A stretch of 64,000 nt of DNA from Paenibacillus selenitireducens (GTDB lineage Bacteria; Bacillota; Bacilli; Paenibacillales; Paenibacillaceae): positions 186,027-250,026 of the forward strand of contig NZ_MSZX01000005.1 of assembly GCF_002021565.1 (NCBI RefSeq). The letters run 5' to 3'. The translations under genes and the position numbers were made by a program. Under the pieces are notes generated by a model, which ran no database searches, had not been told where the DNA came from, and was given only the letters and a program-made list of their open reading frames with translations. Below are positions 25,843 to 34,333 of this stretch, in pieces (positions within the stretch are counted from its first letter, which is position 1; every line of letters begins with the position of its first letter).

Positions 25843-27297
25843 ATGAACATGTTGATTCCAACTGCAGTAGCAACACCTAGCAACTCGAAAAATATGGGGA
25901 CGACCAATGCCAAAGGCAGTATGAATGCAACAAAAACAGGGGACTCCTTCGGGCAAGTACTCGGTCAATCGTTGAATGGTCAAGCTGTAACAGAAAGCTC
26001 AGCGCAAACTCCGGCGTTAACGTTACAAGGCACATTAAACAATGCCCTTGGCAATGAAACATCAGGAGAGAATACGCTGGATCAACTCATTGCACAGCTG
26101 ATTGCTTCCTTGCAGGAAGTCGACGATAAATTGGCTGGAAGCGACGACTTGCTTCAACAATTGCAAGCTTGGTTAGCACAAGCGAATGCATTGCTCCAGA
26201 CGTTGCAATCGAATCAAGGTGAGGCTTCGCATACTGCTACTTTGGTGCCGACAGATACGGATCTTACATTACACCCTGCGACGATCCGTTTTACGGTGCA
26301 AGATAAGTTAATGCAACTTCTAGCACTTGTGAAAGACGATAATGAGGGTGTAACGATGGATATGCGTCCATTGGTTAGCGGACAAGCTAAAGTTCAATCC
26401 GATTTTATCCAAACTCTGCAAGCTGCATTGAATCAAGCGTCGGTTGAAACATCTGTTCCATCAACAGGGGCAGCATCTACAACGCAAATCGCGCAAGTCA
26501 GTCAAATGATTCAAGCGTTGCAGCATATTTTGAATCAAGCGAACCCGTCTAAGCTGGGCGATCAGGTACAGACGCTTGAGGGGGACGTGGATGCAGCGTT
26601 TGGAGCTCAGGTAACGGATGGTTTGAAACAAGCCGTAAGCGATCGCTCTTCTTTGCTGCAGCAACAGATGTCCAACCAAACACAATCGGAATCGGATGAA
26701 ACGGATGCAGCTTCGAACCCAGGAAATGCAAAAGTCACGGATGATGTACCTGATGTATTTACGGCTGGACAAATGGCTTTGCGCACCCAGGATGCACCTT
26801 TGGTGAAGACAACACCGCAAGTGGTTGTAGCACAGAATTTTGCTCCGGAGATGAGCAATTTCATCAAACAATTGGATATTACGAAGTTGAATGGGATATC
26901 TGAAGCGAAAATCATTCTTTTCCCAGAACATCTCGGTCAAGTCGACATTCGAATTTCCATTCAGAACGGTCAAATTATGGCGCAATTCATGACGGAGCAT
27001 GCGCAAGCCAAGGATATGCTGGACAACCAAATGGTGCAGCTTCGTGCAGCCCTTCAATCACAAGGATTGCAGGTTGATAAACTAGAGGTTACGCAAAACC
27101 AAAATTTGCACTCGCAGATGTATCACGAACAGCGCCAGCCTAATGGCGGTCAGCGTCAAGGCGAGCAACAAAATAAAAATCGGATCACGGGCAAAGAAGA
27201 TCAGACAAATAGCGGCATGATCTCTGAATTAGGTCAAGAACCTACGATCCGTGTGAATGGGCTAGGATACGGGAGCTCATTTACTGCATCGGTTTAA
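25843..27297 (+). CDS. fliK: Flagellar hook-length control protein FliK
   Basis: 484 residues. The ATG at 25843 follows AAAGGAGGTG; an ATG at 25825 lies before that site. The first two thirds are low-complexity Gln, Ala, Thr and Ser, as expected for the molecular ruler; the conserved C-terminal Flg_hook domain begins near residue 345 with LDITKLNGISEAKIIL and includes PEHLGQVDIRIS and MVQLRAALQSQGL. It measures hook length and switches export specificity through FlhB. Confidence 0.95.
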   Translation: MNMLIPTAVATPSNSKNMGTTNAKGSMNATKTGDSFGQVLGQSLNGQAVTESSAQTPALTLQGTLNNALGNETSGENTLDQLIAQLIASLQEVDDKLAGSDDLLQQLQAWLAQANALLQTLQSNQGEASHTATLVPTDTDLTLHPATIRFTVQDKLMQLLALVKDDNEGVTMDMRPLVSGQAKVQSDFIQTLQAALNQASVETSVPSTGAASTTQIAQVSQMIQALQHILNQANPSKLGDQVQTLEGDVDAAFGAQVTDGLKQAVSDRSSLLQQQMSNQTQSESDETDAASNPGNAKVTDDVPDVFTAGQMALRTQDAPLVKTTPQVVVAQNFAPEMSNFIKQLDITKLNGISEAKIILFPEHLGQVDIRISIQNGQIMAQFMTEHAQAKDMLDNQMVQLRAALQSQGLQVDKLEVTQNQNLHSQMYHEQRQPNGGQRQGEQQNKNRITGKEDQTNSGMISELGQEPTIRVNGLGYGSSFTASV

Positions 27298-27317
27298 GAG
27301 GAGAGAAGGTGAATCGA

Positions 27318-27899
27318 ATGGCGAATGATAATGTGTCTACGTCGAATATTTGGCCGAACTACAGTCCAGGAAACGTAGCAGCAGCGGCCAAGAAACCGCA
27401 GAGTTCTTTAGGCAAGGATGATTTCTTCAAAATATTAATCACACAGATGACGAACCAAGATCCAACGCAGCCGTTGAATGACCGTGAAATGATTGCCCAA
27501 ATGGCGCAGTTCTCCTCGGTCGAACAGTTGATGAATATTTCCAACGTGTTAACGTCTATGCAGCAGTCTTTGGGAGGATCATCTGGATTAATTGGCAAGC
27601 AAATTTCTTGGACGACAACAGGCGCAACGCCTGAGAAAAAAACGGGTGTGGTGGAATCCATTATTGTGCGTGATGGCGTTCAATATGCCAAGGTTGGTGA
27701 GGATGAAGTTCTGTTAAGCAAGGTGGAGAAGATTGAAAATCCTGTCGCTACAGAGAAGCCTGAGCAACCACAGCCTGAACAGCCTGAACAACCTGGACAA
27801 CCTGGACAACCTGGACAGGAAACGGATAAACCAGCAGAAAGCACGACGCCGGATCCTACTGAGCCTACACCTGAGTCACCAGAGGTAAGCGGGTCATGA
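27318..27899 (+). CDS. flgD: Flagellar hook-assembly scaffold FlgD with Pro-rich tail
   Basis: 193 residues; the ATG has GAGAAGG eight bases upstream, although a GTG at 27309 with GAGGAG is also usable. The core has LGKDDFFKILITQMTNQDP and MAQFSSVEQLMNISN, the FlgD cap signature, and a short beta region. From about residue 145 a proline/glutamine/glutamate tail follows, encoded in part by five 9-base repeats (27774-27818). Bacillus FlgD is about 140 residues, so the tail is extra. It caps the growing hook. The next gene overlaps by four bases. Confidence 0.95.
   Translation: MANDNVSTSNIWPNYSPGNVAAAAKKPQSSLGKDDFFKILITQMTNQDPTQPLNDREMIAQMAQFSSVEQLMNISNVLTSMQQSLGGSSGLIGKQISWTTTGATPEKKTGVVESIIVRDGVQYAKVGEDEVLLSKVEKIENPVATEKPEQPQPEQPEQPGQPGQPGQETDKPAESTTPDPTEPTPESPEVSGS
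27774..27818 (+). repeat. Five tandem 9-bp repeats in flgD
   Basis: Five in-frame copies of CCTGRACAR encode PEQ or PGQ units in the FlgD tail. Copies 3 and 4 are identical, which suggests recent slippage. Confidence 0.9.
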
Positions 27900-28282
27900 C
27901 AAATCCAATAACGGTTGGACAGCTGTATCCCGGTAAACTATCTCCGGTTGGCGTTCGACAGAAAACGGATGCAACACCTGCAACGAACGCAAATGGATCA
28001 ACATTTGAAGATTTGCTGCAAAGTAATCTCTTACGGTTCAGTCATCATGCTGAAATGAGGCTGCAGCAACGCGGTATACATCTTCAGCCAGAGCAGTTGT
28101 CCAAGTTAGAATCAGCGATTGATAAAGCTGCGGCAAAGGGTGCCAAAGAGTCACTAGTTGTGATGTCTGACATGGCGCTTATCGTGAATATACAGAATCG
28201 GACCGTCGTTACAGCTATGGATAATGCATCTATGAAGGATAATATTTTCACACAAATTGATAGTGCCATCGTTCTTTCATGA
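27896..28282 (+). CDS. Flagellar operon protein, TIGR02530 family
   Basis: 128 residues; ATG overlaps the flgD stop in an ATGA arrangement. After a variable N-terminus the conserved part reads FSHHAEMRLQQRGIHL, then LSKLESAIDKAAAKGAKESLV and NRTVVTAMD, which matches the small flagellar operon family that Firmicutes carry between flgD and flgE. The biochemical role is unknown; it is presumed to assist hook assembly. The flgE start follows after 96 bases. Confidence 0.85.
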   Translation: MTNPITVGQLYPGKLSPVGVRQKTDATPATNANGSTFEDLLQSNLLRFSHHAEMRLQQRGIHLQPEQLSKLESAIDKAAAKGAKESLVVMSDMALIVNIQNRTVVTAMDNASMKDNIFTQIDSAIVLS

Positions 28283-28378
28283 TATAAGGCTGGACCGAAT
28301 CGGAGGCCTACGATTGCGGACCGAATGAAGCAATCGGGATGGAACACATACTTTACTAACATTGGGGGAGTAAGATAC

Positions 28379-29197
28379 ATGTTAAGATCTATGTACTCAG
28401 GCGTATCAGGTATGCGTGGATTCCAGACAAAACTGGACGTCATTGGTAACAATATCGCGAACGTGAATACGGTCGGTTTCAAAGCAGGCCGTGTCATGTT
28501 CAAAGATATTATGAGTCAAACCGTCGGCGGCGCTACAGCACCAGCGGACGGCAAGGGCGGTGTGAACCCGAAACAGATCGGTTTAGGGGTTACCGTGGGA
28601 TCCGTCGATACGATTCACTTGGGCGGAAGTGCGATGACAACAAATCAACCGCTTGACTTACGTATTGATGGGGATGGATTCTTTGCCGTGAAATTAACAG
28701 AAGATCAAGAACAGTCGTTCTTGACACGCGCTGGAGATTTCCACATTGATGCAGAGCGCAACATCGTTACAAGTGACGGGATGCGTGTTGTAGGTGAGGG
28801 CGGGGGTGTATTAGAACCCTTAGAAGATACAGTTGTCGGATTAACCATCGCACAAGACGGAACATTGATGTTCTCAAATGCAGATGGCAGCGTCTCTGCT
28901 GGACCTAAGATTGGTGTCGTGAAAGTAGTCAACCCTGAAGGACTTGAGAAACTCGGAGGCAATCTATACCGTGTAACGGCTAATGCCACTTTGGATGGAG
29001 AGTTTGAAGTTGTTGGCGCAAATGACGCTGCTTTAGGTACAGGCGCGATTGTTGCGGGCCAGCTAGAAATGTCTAATGTCGAGCTTACGGGCGAGTTCAC
29101 GGAAATGATCGTTGCTCAACGTGGTTTCCAAGCGAACTCTCGGATTATCACGACATCTGATGAAGTGCTTCAAGAAGTAGTCAACTTAAAACGATAG
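28379..29197 (+). CDS. flgE: Flagellar hook protein FlgE
   Basis: 272 residues from an ATG with GGGGGAG upstream; MLRSMYSGVSGMRGFQTKLD and VIGNNIANVNTVGFKAGRV mark the hook/rod family, and the C-terminus FTEMIVAQRGFQANSRIITTSDEVLQ closes it. In Bacillus the hook protein at this position is FlgG-sized (about 264 residues) and is named FlgE. It polymerises into the hook. A GC-rich hairpin follows 28 bases after the stop. Confidence 0.95.
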   Translation: MLRSMYSGVSGMRGFQTKLDVIGNNIANVNTVGFKAGRVMFKDIMSQTVGGATAPADGKGGVNPKQIGLGVTVGSVDTIHLGGSAMTTNQPLDLRIDGDGFFAVKLTEDQEQSFLTRAGDFHIDAERNIVTSDGMRVVGEGGGVLEPLEDTVVGLTIAQDGTLMFSNADGSVSAGPKIGVVKVVNPEGLEKLGGNLYRVTANATLDGEFEVVGANDAALGTGAIVAGQLEMSNVELTGEFTEMIVAQRGFQANSRIITTSDEVLQEVVNLKR

Positions 29198-29225
29198 AAT
29201 AATGAAGCTGTAATGCAACATGTCA

Positions 29226-29246
29226 CGGAGGGGTAACTCCCCTCCG
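29226..29246 (+). other. GC-rich hairpin between flgE and swrD
   Basis: CGGAGGGG and CCCCTCCG form a perfect 8-bp stem over a TAACT loop. No T run follows, so it is not a normal terminator. The left arm is a ribosome-binding-like GGAGGGG without a nearby start. It may act as an RNA stabiliser or processing boundary inside the operon. Confidence 0.7.
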
Positions 29247-29267
29247 GATCTTATAAGGAGGGCAGCC

Positions 29268-29492
29268 ATGATCTCAGTCACACGATTAAACGGTTCCCCA
29301 ATTTGGTTAAATGCTTTGCTTATAGAGAGTGTCGAAGAATCACCCGATACATACATAACGCTCGTGACAGGTAAAAAAATCATCGTCCTAGAGAAATCTT
29401 CTGAAGTGATTCGTTTGATGAAAGATTACCTAAGCAGTATTGGCGTGCAAGGCGCGACCATCAAGTTTCAACAAACGGAGGGATCCTCATGA
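29268..29492 (+). CDS. swrD: FlbD/SwrD family flagellar protein
   Basis: 74 residues. The ATG follows AAGGAGGGC; MISVTRLNGSPIWLNALLIE and TLVTGKKIIVLEKSSEVI define the FlbD family. In B. subtilis SwrD lies in the same place and raises motor power for swarming. It overlaps fliL by four bases (ATGA), suggesting coupled synthesis with this stator-associated protein. Confidence 0.93.
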   Translation: MISVTRLNGSPIWLNALLIESVEESPDTYITLVTGKKIIVLEKSSEVIRLMKDYLSSIGVQGATIKFQQTEGSS

Positions 29493-29959
29493 AACGAATG
29501 TTGCCATGGCTAATCACCGTATTACTTGCGATTACATTAATCATTGTCGCAGCATTTTTATTGTTTAATTACTGGCAGAATGACACGAAAGGTTCTAAAG
29601 TGGACTCGGCGATCAGTAAGGTCGAAGCCAAAAGATTATCAGCGGATGACATTGTTGCCGTAACATCGGAAATCACAGATATCAAAACAAATCTAGCAGA
29701 TTCGGAATATATCGTGATGATGGGCTTTGCGTTCCAATTGGATAGCAAAAAGACCAAAGCAGAGTTTGATAAGATCAAAGACATTAACATTAAACCGATT
29801 ATTATCAAAACGCTTGCGGATGTCCAACATAATGATTTGAATGGTGCAAAAGGCAAGGATCAAGTAACAGCGAAATTAACCAATTTAATCAATGCTGCGC
29901 TACCTAGCGGCAAGTTGATCAAAATTGATATTACTGACTTTATCATGACGTCCATTTAA
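29489..29959 (+). CDS. fliL: Flagellar basal body-associated protein FliL
   Basis: 156 residues with one N-terminal membrane helix (LPWLITVLLAITLIIVAAFLLF) and an extracytoplasmic domain containing SEYIVMMGFAFQLDS and an ending LIKIDITDFIMTSI, typical of FliL. It surrounds the stator near the rotor and increases torque. The ATG overlaps the swrD stop and follows GGAGGG. Confidence 0.94.
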   Translation: MKRMLPWLITVLLAITLIIVAAFLLFNYWQNDTKGSKVDSAISKVEAKRLSADDIVAVTSEITDIKTNLADSEYIVMMGFAFQLDSKKTKAEFDKIKDINIKPIIIKTLADVQHNDLNGAKGKDQVTAKLTNLINAALPSGKLIKIDITDFIMTSI

Positions 29960-30005
29960 GAGATTGTAATGGCGATAGAATGATTCCTTTAAGGGGGTGA
30001 AACGA

Positions 30006-31004
30006 GTGGTTGATGTATTGTCACAAAATGAGATTGATGCCTTGTTAGCGGCTCTATCTTCTGGCGAGATGGATGCAGAAGAACTGAGGAAGGAAGAATC
30101 GCAGAAGAAAATCAGATCTTACGATTTTAAGAGAGCAGTTCGTTTCTCCAAGGATCACATTCGAAGTTTGACTCGAATTCACGAAAATTTTGCACGCTAT
30201 TTGACCACCTATTTTTCTGCGCAATTACGTACATTTGTGCAAATAAATGTTGTTCAAGTCGAGCAATTGCCATATGACGAATTCATTCGCTCCATTCCTA
30301 AAATGACGATTTTGAACATTTTTGAAGCGGAGCCGTTAGAAGGAAGAATGGTCCTGGAAGTTCACCCGAACGTTGCCTATGCGATGGTAGATCGCTTGCT
30401 AGGCGGTACAGGAATAGCTCCTTCGAAAATTAGTGCGTTGACAGAGATCGAGACCATGGTGATGGAACGGATCTTTAGTCGAGCTTTTGATAGTCTTCAG
30501 GAAGCCTGGAAAACAATTATTGATATTTCGCCTAGATTAGAAGCGTTGGAGACGAATCCGCAATTTATGCAAATTGTTTCTCCGAATGAGACAATCGCGT
30601 TAATTTCACTTAGCACCAAAATTGGTGACACGACAGGGATGATCAATTTATGTATTCCTCACGTCGTAATCGAGCCGATCATGTCAAGACTCTCTGTGCA
30701 TCATTGGTTTGTATCTCAGAAAAAATCAAGAGCACCTGAAGAGATCGAGACGCTCCGCCAACGTGTGAACAAAGCGAAGTTACCGTTAATTGCAGAGTTG
30801 GGTAATTCACAAATAACCATACGTGAATTTTTAGGTTTATCGGTGGGTGATGTAATTACATTAGACAAAAAAGTTGAAGAGGGCCTATCGATTCGTGTGG
30901 GTGATAAGCTCAAATTCATGGGCAGTCCTGGTGCAGTGAAAGATCGATTGGCCATTCAAATTGATGAAATTGTGAGCGAAGGGGTTGAAGAATTTGACGA
31001 GTAA
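30006..31004 (+). CDS. fliM: Flagellar motor switch protein FliM
   Basis: 332 residues, equal to B. subtilis FliM, when started at the GTG at 30006; AAGGGGGTG lies six bases upstream and a GTG at 29997 is inside it. The N-terminal peptide VLSQNEIDALL binds phosphorylated CheY; YDFKRAVRFSKDHIRSLTRIH begins the CheC-like middle domain; the C-terminal SpoA domain contains LGNSQITIREFLGLSVGDVI. It is the C-ring subunit that receives the chemotaxis signal. Confidence 0.97.
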   Translation: MVDVLSQNEIDALLAALSSGEMDAEELRKEESQKKIRSYDFKRAVRFSKDHIRSLTRIHENFARYLTTYFSAQLRTFVQINVVQVEQLPYDEFIRSIPKMTILNIFEAEPLEGRMVLEVHPNVAYAMVDRLLGGTGIAPSKISALTEIETMVMERIFSRAFDSLQEAWKTIIDISPRLEALETNPQFMQIVSPNETIALISLSTKIGDTTGMINLCIPHVVIEPIMSRLSVHHWFVSQKKSRAPEEIETLRQRVNKAKLPLIAELGNSQITIREFLGLSVGDVITLDKKVEEGLSIRVGDKLKFMGSPGAVKDRLAIQIDEIVSEGVEEFDE

Positions 31005-32322
31005 AGACTATTTATCTCAAGAGGAAATTGATGCCTTGTTAAATCAATCATCTGTATCTGATCCCGTTGAGAGTGCTAAGTCTGATCTTTCTATACATGA
31101 TTGCTTAACAGCATTGGAACAAGATGCTTTAGGGGAAATTGGTAACATTACATTTGGTAGTGCAGCTACCGCCCTTTCGACACTTCTAGGCAAAAAAGTG
31201 GATATTACGACACCGCAGCTGTCCTTGATATCGCGAGAGAATTTTATCAACGAGTTCCCAAAACCACATGTTGCTGTACATGTTACGTATGTGGATGGCT
31301 TTGAAGGAATCAATTCGCTCGTCATTCATACGAGAGATGCACAGATCATCGCGAATTTGATGCTTGGCGGAGATGGTCAAATCCTTGAAGATGAAGAGCT
31401 GAATGAGATTCATATCAGTGCTGTTCAAGAAGCGATGAATCAAATGATGGGTTCTTCCGCGACATCGATGTCAACGATCTTCAATCGATTTGTAAATATT
31501 TCTCCACCAGGAATCGACATTCTGAATATTGAGAGTGGAAGAGGGTTAACAAAGCTTCCTTCGGAAGATTACTTGGTCAAAGTCTCATTCCGTCTCATTA
31601 TTGGAGATCTGATCGATTCCACGATCATGCAATTGCTCTCTGTGTCTTTTGCAAAAGAATTAGTAGCTTCATTATTAGGAGACACGTTAGGGGACGCAGA
31701 ACCGGCAGTCGTTGAACCAGCGGTGGCCGCGGAGACGGCTCCAGTGTCTGAGACACACATCAATCCGAATCTTGGATTTAGCGCTGTGGATCCAACCTAT
31801 GAGCAACCGTCATACCAGTCAACGACGCAGCAGCAAGCCATGCCACAACAACCTATGTATCAATCTATGCAGCAACCTGTACAACCCGTATATGAGCAGC
31901 CTATGAACCAACAACCGATGTATCAACAGCCTATGTATCAGCAGCAGCCCATGTATCAACAACCGATGTATCAGCAGCCGTTACAAGAAAATGCAGCTAA
32001 CCGAAATGTGCAGCAAGTGCAATTTGCTAGCTTTCAAAATACTCCATTTTCACAGGCAGAGGAAACAAATCTAAATTTATTATTAGACATTCCACTGAAG
32101 GTGACTGTAGAATTAGGTAGAACCCAGAAGCAAATTAAGGAAATTTTGGAGTTGTCTCAAGGCTCGATTATCGAATTGGACAAACTGGCGGGGGAACCTG
32201 TCGATATTCTTGTTAACAATAAGCTAATCGCGAAGGGCGAGGTTGTCGTTATTGATGAGAACTTTGGGGTTCGTGTTACCGACATTGTAAGTCAATGGGA
32301 TCGTATTCAAAAACTACAATAA
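30994..32322 (+). CDS. fliY: Flagellar switch phosphatase FliY with expanded linker
   Basis: 442 residues from a TTG overlapping the end of fliM, with AAGGGG nine bases upstream. The N-terminal peptide YLSQEEIDALL resembles that of FliM. Both CheC-type active sites are present (ALGEIGNITFGS and AVQEAMNQMMGS, each with Glu and Asn), so CheY-P phosphatase activity is expected. A Gln/Pro/Met/Tyr linker, about residues 269-329, separates this from the C-terminal SpoA (FliN-like) domain ending in IVSQWDRIQKLQ. B. subtilis FliY is about 378 residues; the linker accounts for the difference. Confidence 0.96.
   Translation: MTSKDYLSQEEIDALLNQSSVSDPVESAKSDLSIHDCLTALEQDALGEIGNITFGSAATALSTLLGKKVDITTPQLSLISRENFINEFPKPHVAVHVTYVDGFEGINSLVIHTRDAQIIANLMLGGDGQILEDEELNEIHISAVQEAMNQMMGSSATSMSTIFNRFVNISPPGIDILNIESGRGLTKLPSEDYLVKVSFRLIIGDLIDSTIMQLLSVSFAKELVASLLGDTLGDAEPAVVEPAVAAETAPVSETHINPNLGFSAVDPTYEQPSYQSTTQQQAMPQQPMYQSMQQPVQPVYEQPMNQQPMYQQPMYQQQPMYQQPMYQQPLQENAANRNVQQVQFASFQNTPFSQAEETNLNLLLDIPLKVTVELGRTQKQIKEILELSQGSIIELDKLAGEPVDILVNNKLIAKGEVVVIDENFGVRVTDIVSQWDRIQKLQ
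31912..31980 (+). repeat. 15-bp tandem repeats in fliY linker
   Basis: Four in-frame copies of CARCCNATGTATCAR-like units (31912, 31927, 31945, 31960), each coding QPMYQ, with an extra CAG between copies two and three and a partial copy at the end. Related, more diverged copies extend upstream to about 31855. Confidence 0.9.
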
Positions 32323-32344
32323 GTTCTAGGGAGGATTTTTTAAC

Positions 32345-32710
32345 ATGTCAAACCGTATTTTAGTCGTAGATGATGCAGCTTTTATGAGAATGATGATTCG
32401 GGACATTCTTACGAAGAATGGGTACGAAGTCGTAGGTGAAGCACAAGACGGTGCTCAAGCAATCGAGAAATTCAAAGAATTTAGACCGGATTTGGTCACG
32501 ATGGATATTACGATGCCAGAGATGGATGGAATTACAGCTTTGAAAGAAATCAAGAAATTAGATGGAGCGGCAAAAGTTATTATGTGCTCTGCGATGGGAC
32601 AACAAGCGATGGTTATCGATGCCATTCAAGCTGGCGCAAAAGATTTTATTGTCAAACCATTCCAAGCTGACCGCGTTATTGAAGCGATTAAGAAAACTCT
32701 AGGATCCTAA
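32345..32710 (+). CDS. cheY: Chemotaxis response regulator CheY
   Basis: 121 residues, a single receiver domain. ILVVDDAAFMR gives the acidic pair, LVTMDITMPEMDG the phosphorylated aspartate near residue 54, IMCSAMG the Ser/Thr switch and DFIVKPF the conserved lysine. In Firmicutes CheY-P binding to FliM promotes counterclockwise rotation. The ATG follows GGGAGGA. Confidence 0.98.
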   Translation: MSNRILVVDDAAFMRMMIRDILTKNGYEVVGEAQDGAQAIEKFKEFRPDLVTMDITMPEMDGITALKEIKKLDGAAKVIMCSAMGQQAMVIDAIQAGAKDFIVKPFQADRVIEAIKKTLGS

Positions 32711-32713
32711 GTA

Positions 32714-33271
32714 ATGGTCTCATTTCTAGCAGACAATTTAGATTTGGACACAGGTAAAAGTATGAGCTACTCAGATGCCGTCATTAACATCATCTGGGTG
32801 CTCGTCGTGCTTGTTATCATTATCTTTCTGATCGTGTTTGTGATTAAGTTTCTCGGTCAAAAAAACCGTAACTGGACTCGAAATCAAGCGATTCGAACGC
32901 TTGGCGCGATCGGTCTTGCACAGAATAAATCGATGCAGGTTATTGAACTCGGGGATTCGATCTATATCATCGGCGTTGGTGAAGATATTCGACTCGTGGA
33001 TAAAATATCGGACCCTGACGAGGTAGCTGCACTGCTTGCTCATTTCGAGCAAAACCAATCGAAGCAAGGTCAAGACCTCGTACCCTATGTGTCTAATCTC
33101 ATGAAGAAATTTCGAAAATCCGAGGATTCATCTTCGATGTCACAGGAGGATCTGAATGCCTCCTTTCATGAAGTGTTTCAAAGTAAGTTAAACCGAGTAT
33201 CCAACCGAAAACAGAAGGTAGAGGAATTGTTGCACGATGAAAATAATTCAGATCGGTTGATGGATAAATGA
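32714..33271 (+). CDS. fliO: Flagellar biosynthetic protein FliO
   Basis: 185 residues. A membrane helix (INIIWVLVVLVIIIFLIVFVIKFL) is followed by a cytoplasmic domain with TLGAIGLAQNKSMQVIELGDSIYIIGVGEDI, the FliO signature, and a charged C-terminal tail. Unlike the Bacillus protein (about 219 residues) it has almost no N-terminal signal region before the helix. It is the scaffold for FliP ring assembly. fliP overlaps by four bases. Confidence 0.92.
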   Translation: MVSFLADNLDLDTGKSMSYSDAVINIIWVLVVLVIIIFLIVFVIKFLGQKNRNWTRNQAIRTLGAIGLAQNKSMQVIELGDSIYIIGVGEDIRLVDKISDPDEVAALLAHFEQNQSKQGQDLVPYVSNLMKKFRKSEDSSSMSQEDLNASFHEVFQSKLNRVSNRKQKVEELLHDENNSDRLMDK

Positions 33272-34023
33272 AGAAAAAAGTAATCGTCAGTCTCATTCTA
33301 GTCTTAATTATTGCTTCATTAAGCATCGTACAAGCTGCTTTCGCAGATCCGATTCCGAATATTAATTTTCAGATCGGAGACGGGGGAACCAAACCTGGCA
33401 CCAGCTCATTATCATTATTACTCATTATTACGGTATTAAGTGTGGCGCCAGCCATATTGCTGCTTATGACGAGTTTTACGAGAATCGTAATCGTCCTTGG
33501 ATTTGTACGTACTTCACTAGGAACACAACAAATGCCGCCCAATCAAGTGTTGATAGGTTTAGCTTTGTTCATGACGCTGTTCGTGATGTCGCCAACGATT
33601 TCTGAGATTAATTCGACAGCATTACAACCTTATATGAACTCACAGATTACGCAAACCCAAGCACTAGAAAAGGCATCTGTTCCGTTAAAGAAGTTTATGT
33701 TCAAACAGACGCGGGAGAAAGACCTTCTCCTATTTATGAAATACACCAAAACCGAAAAGCCTAAAGGTTACGAAGATATTCCAATTACGGTCCTGGTTCC
33801 GGCATTTGCGATTAGTGAATTAAAGACAGCAATGCAGATGGGCTTCATGATCTTTATACCTTTTCTCGTCATTGATATGGTTGTCGCCAGTACGCTGATG
33901 GCCATGGGGATGATGATGCTTCCGCCGGTGATGATTTCGTTGCCTTTTAAAATATTATTATTCATTCTGGTTGATGGTTGGTATCTCGTAGTGAAGTCAC
34001 TACTTACTAGTTTTGGTACATAA
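33268..34023 (+). CDS. fliP: Flagellar export gate protein FliP
   Basis: 251 residues. A cleavable-type signal (VIVSLILVLIIASLSIVQAAFA) precedes the conserved LLLMTSFTRIVIVLGFVR, MPPNQVLIGLALFMTLFVMSPT and the membrane-returning MGMMMLPPVMISLPFKIL. FliP forms the core channel of the export gate with FliQ and FliR. The ATG overlaps the fliO stop. Confidence 0.97.
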   Translation: MKKKVIVSLILVLIIASLSIVQAAFADPIPNINFQIGDGGTKPGTSSLSLLLIITVLSVAPAILLLMTSFTRIVIVLGFVRTSLGTQQMPPNQVLIGLALFMTLFVMSPTISEINSTALQPYMNSQITQTQALEKASVPLKKFMFKQTREKDLLLFMKYTKTEKPKGYEDIPITVLVPAFAISELKTAMQMGFMIFIPFLVIDMVVASTLMAMGMMMLPPVMISLPFKILLFILVDGWYLVVKSLLTSFGT

Positions 34024-34053
34024 CGGATCAGGTCAAACAAGGGGAGGACAGCA

Positions 34054-34323
34054 ATGACCACGGATTTTATTATCGGGTTAGCCGGGCAAGCGGTATATAC
34101 CGTGCTTAAAGTAAGTGCGCCGATGCTCGTGTTGGGCTTGACTGTCGGTCTCATCATTAGTATCTTCCAAGCGACAACACAGATTCAAGAGCAGACATTG
34201 GCCTTTGTTCCAAAGATCGTTGCAGTTATGCTAGGATTGCTCCTGTTTGGACCTTGGCTTTTAACTACGATGATTGATTTTACGACGAACATTCTTGACA
34301 ATTTAAATCAATTCATTGGGTAG
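34054..34323 (+). CDS. fliQ: Flagellar export gate protein FliQ
   Basis: 89 residues with two membrane helices; VGLIISIFQATTQIQEQTL is the conserved loop and the ending FTTNILDNLNQFIG is typical. It packs around FliP and FliR in the gate. The ATG follows GGGGAGGAC, and fliR starts 10 bases after the stop. Confidence 0.97.
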   Translation: MTTDFIIGLAGQAVYTVLKVSAPMLVLGLTVGLIISIFQATTQIQEQTLAFVPKIVAVMLGLLLFGPWLLTTMIDFTTNILDNLNQFIG

Positions 34324-34333
34324 GCGTTAGCGT

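Noticed and set aside
26461-27057. 198-codon minus-strand open frame inside fliK
   Set aside because: It lies opposite the Gln/Ala-rich coding sequence, which easily gives long antisense frames. No start signal or family features.
31800-31980. Repeat array that might be mistaken for a CRISPR or satellite
   Set aside because: Units are 15 bases, in frame, without spacers, and encode QPMYQ within FliY. No cas genes are in the window.
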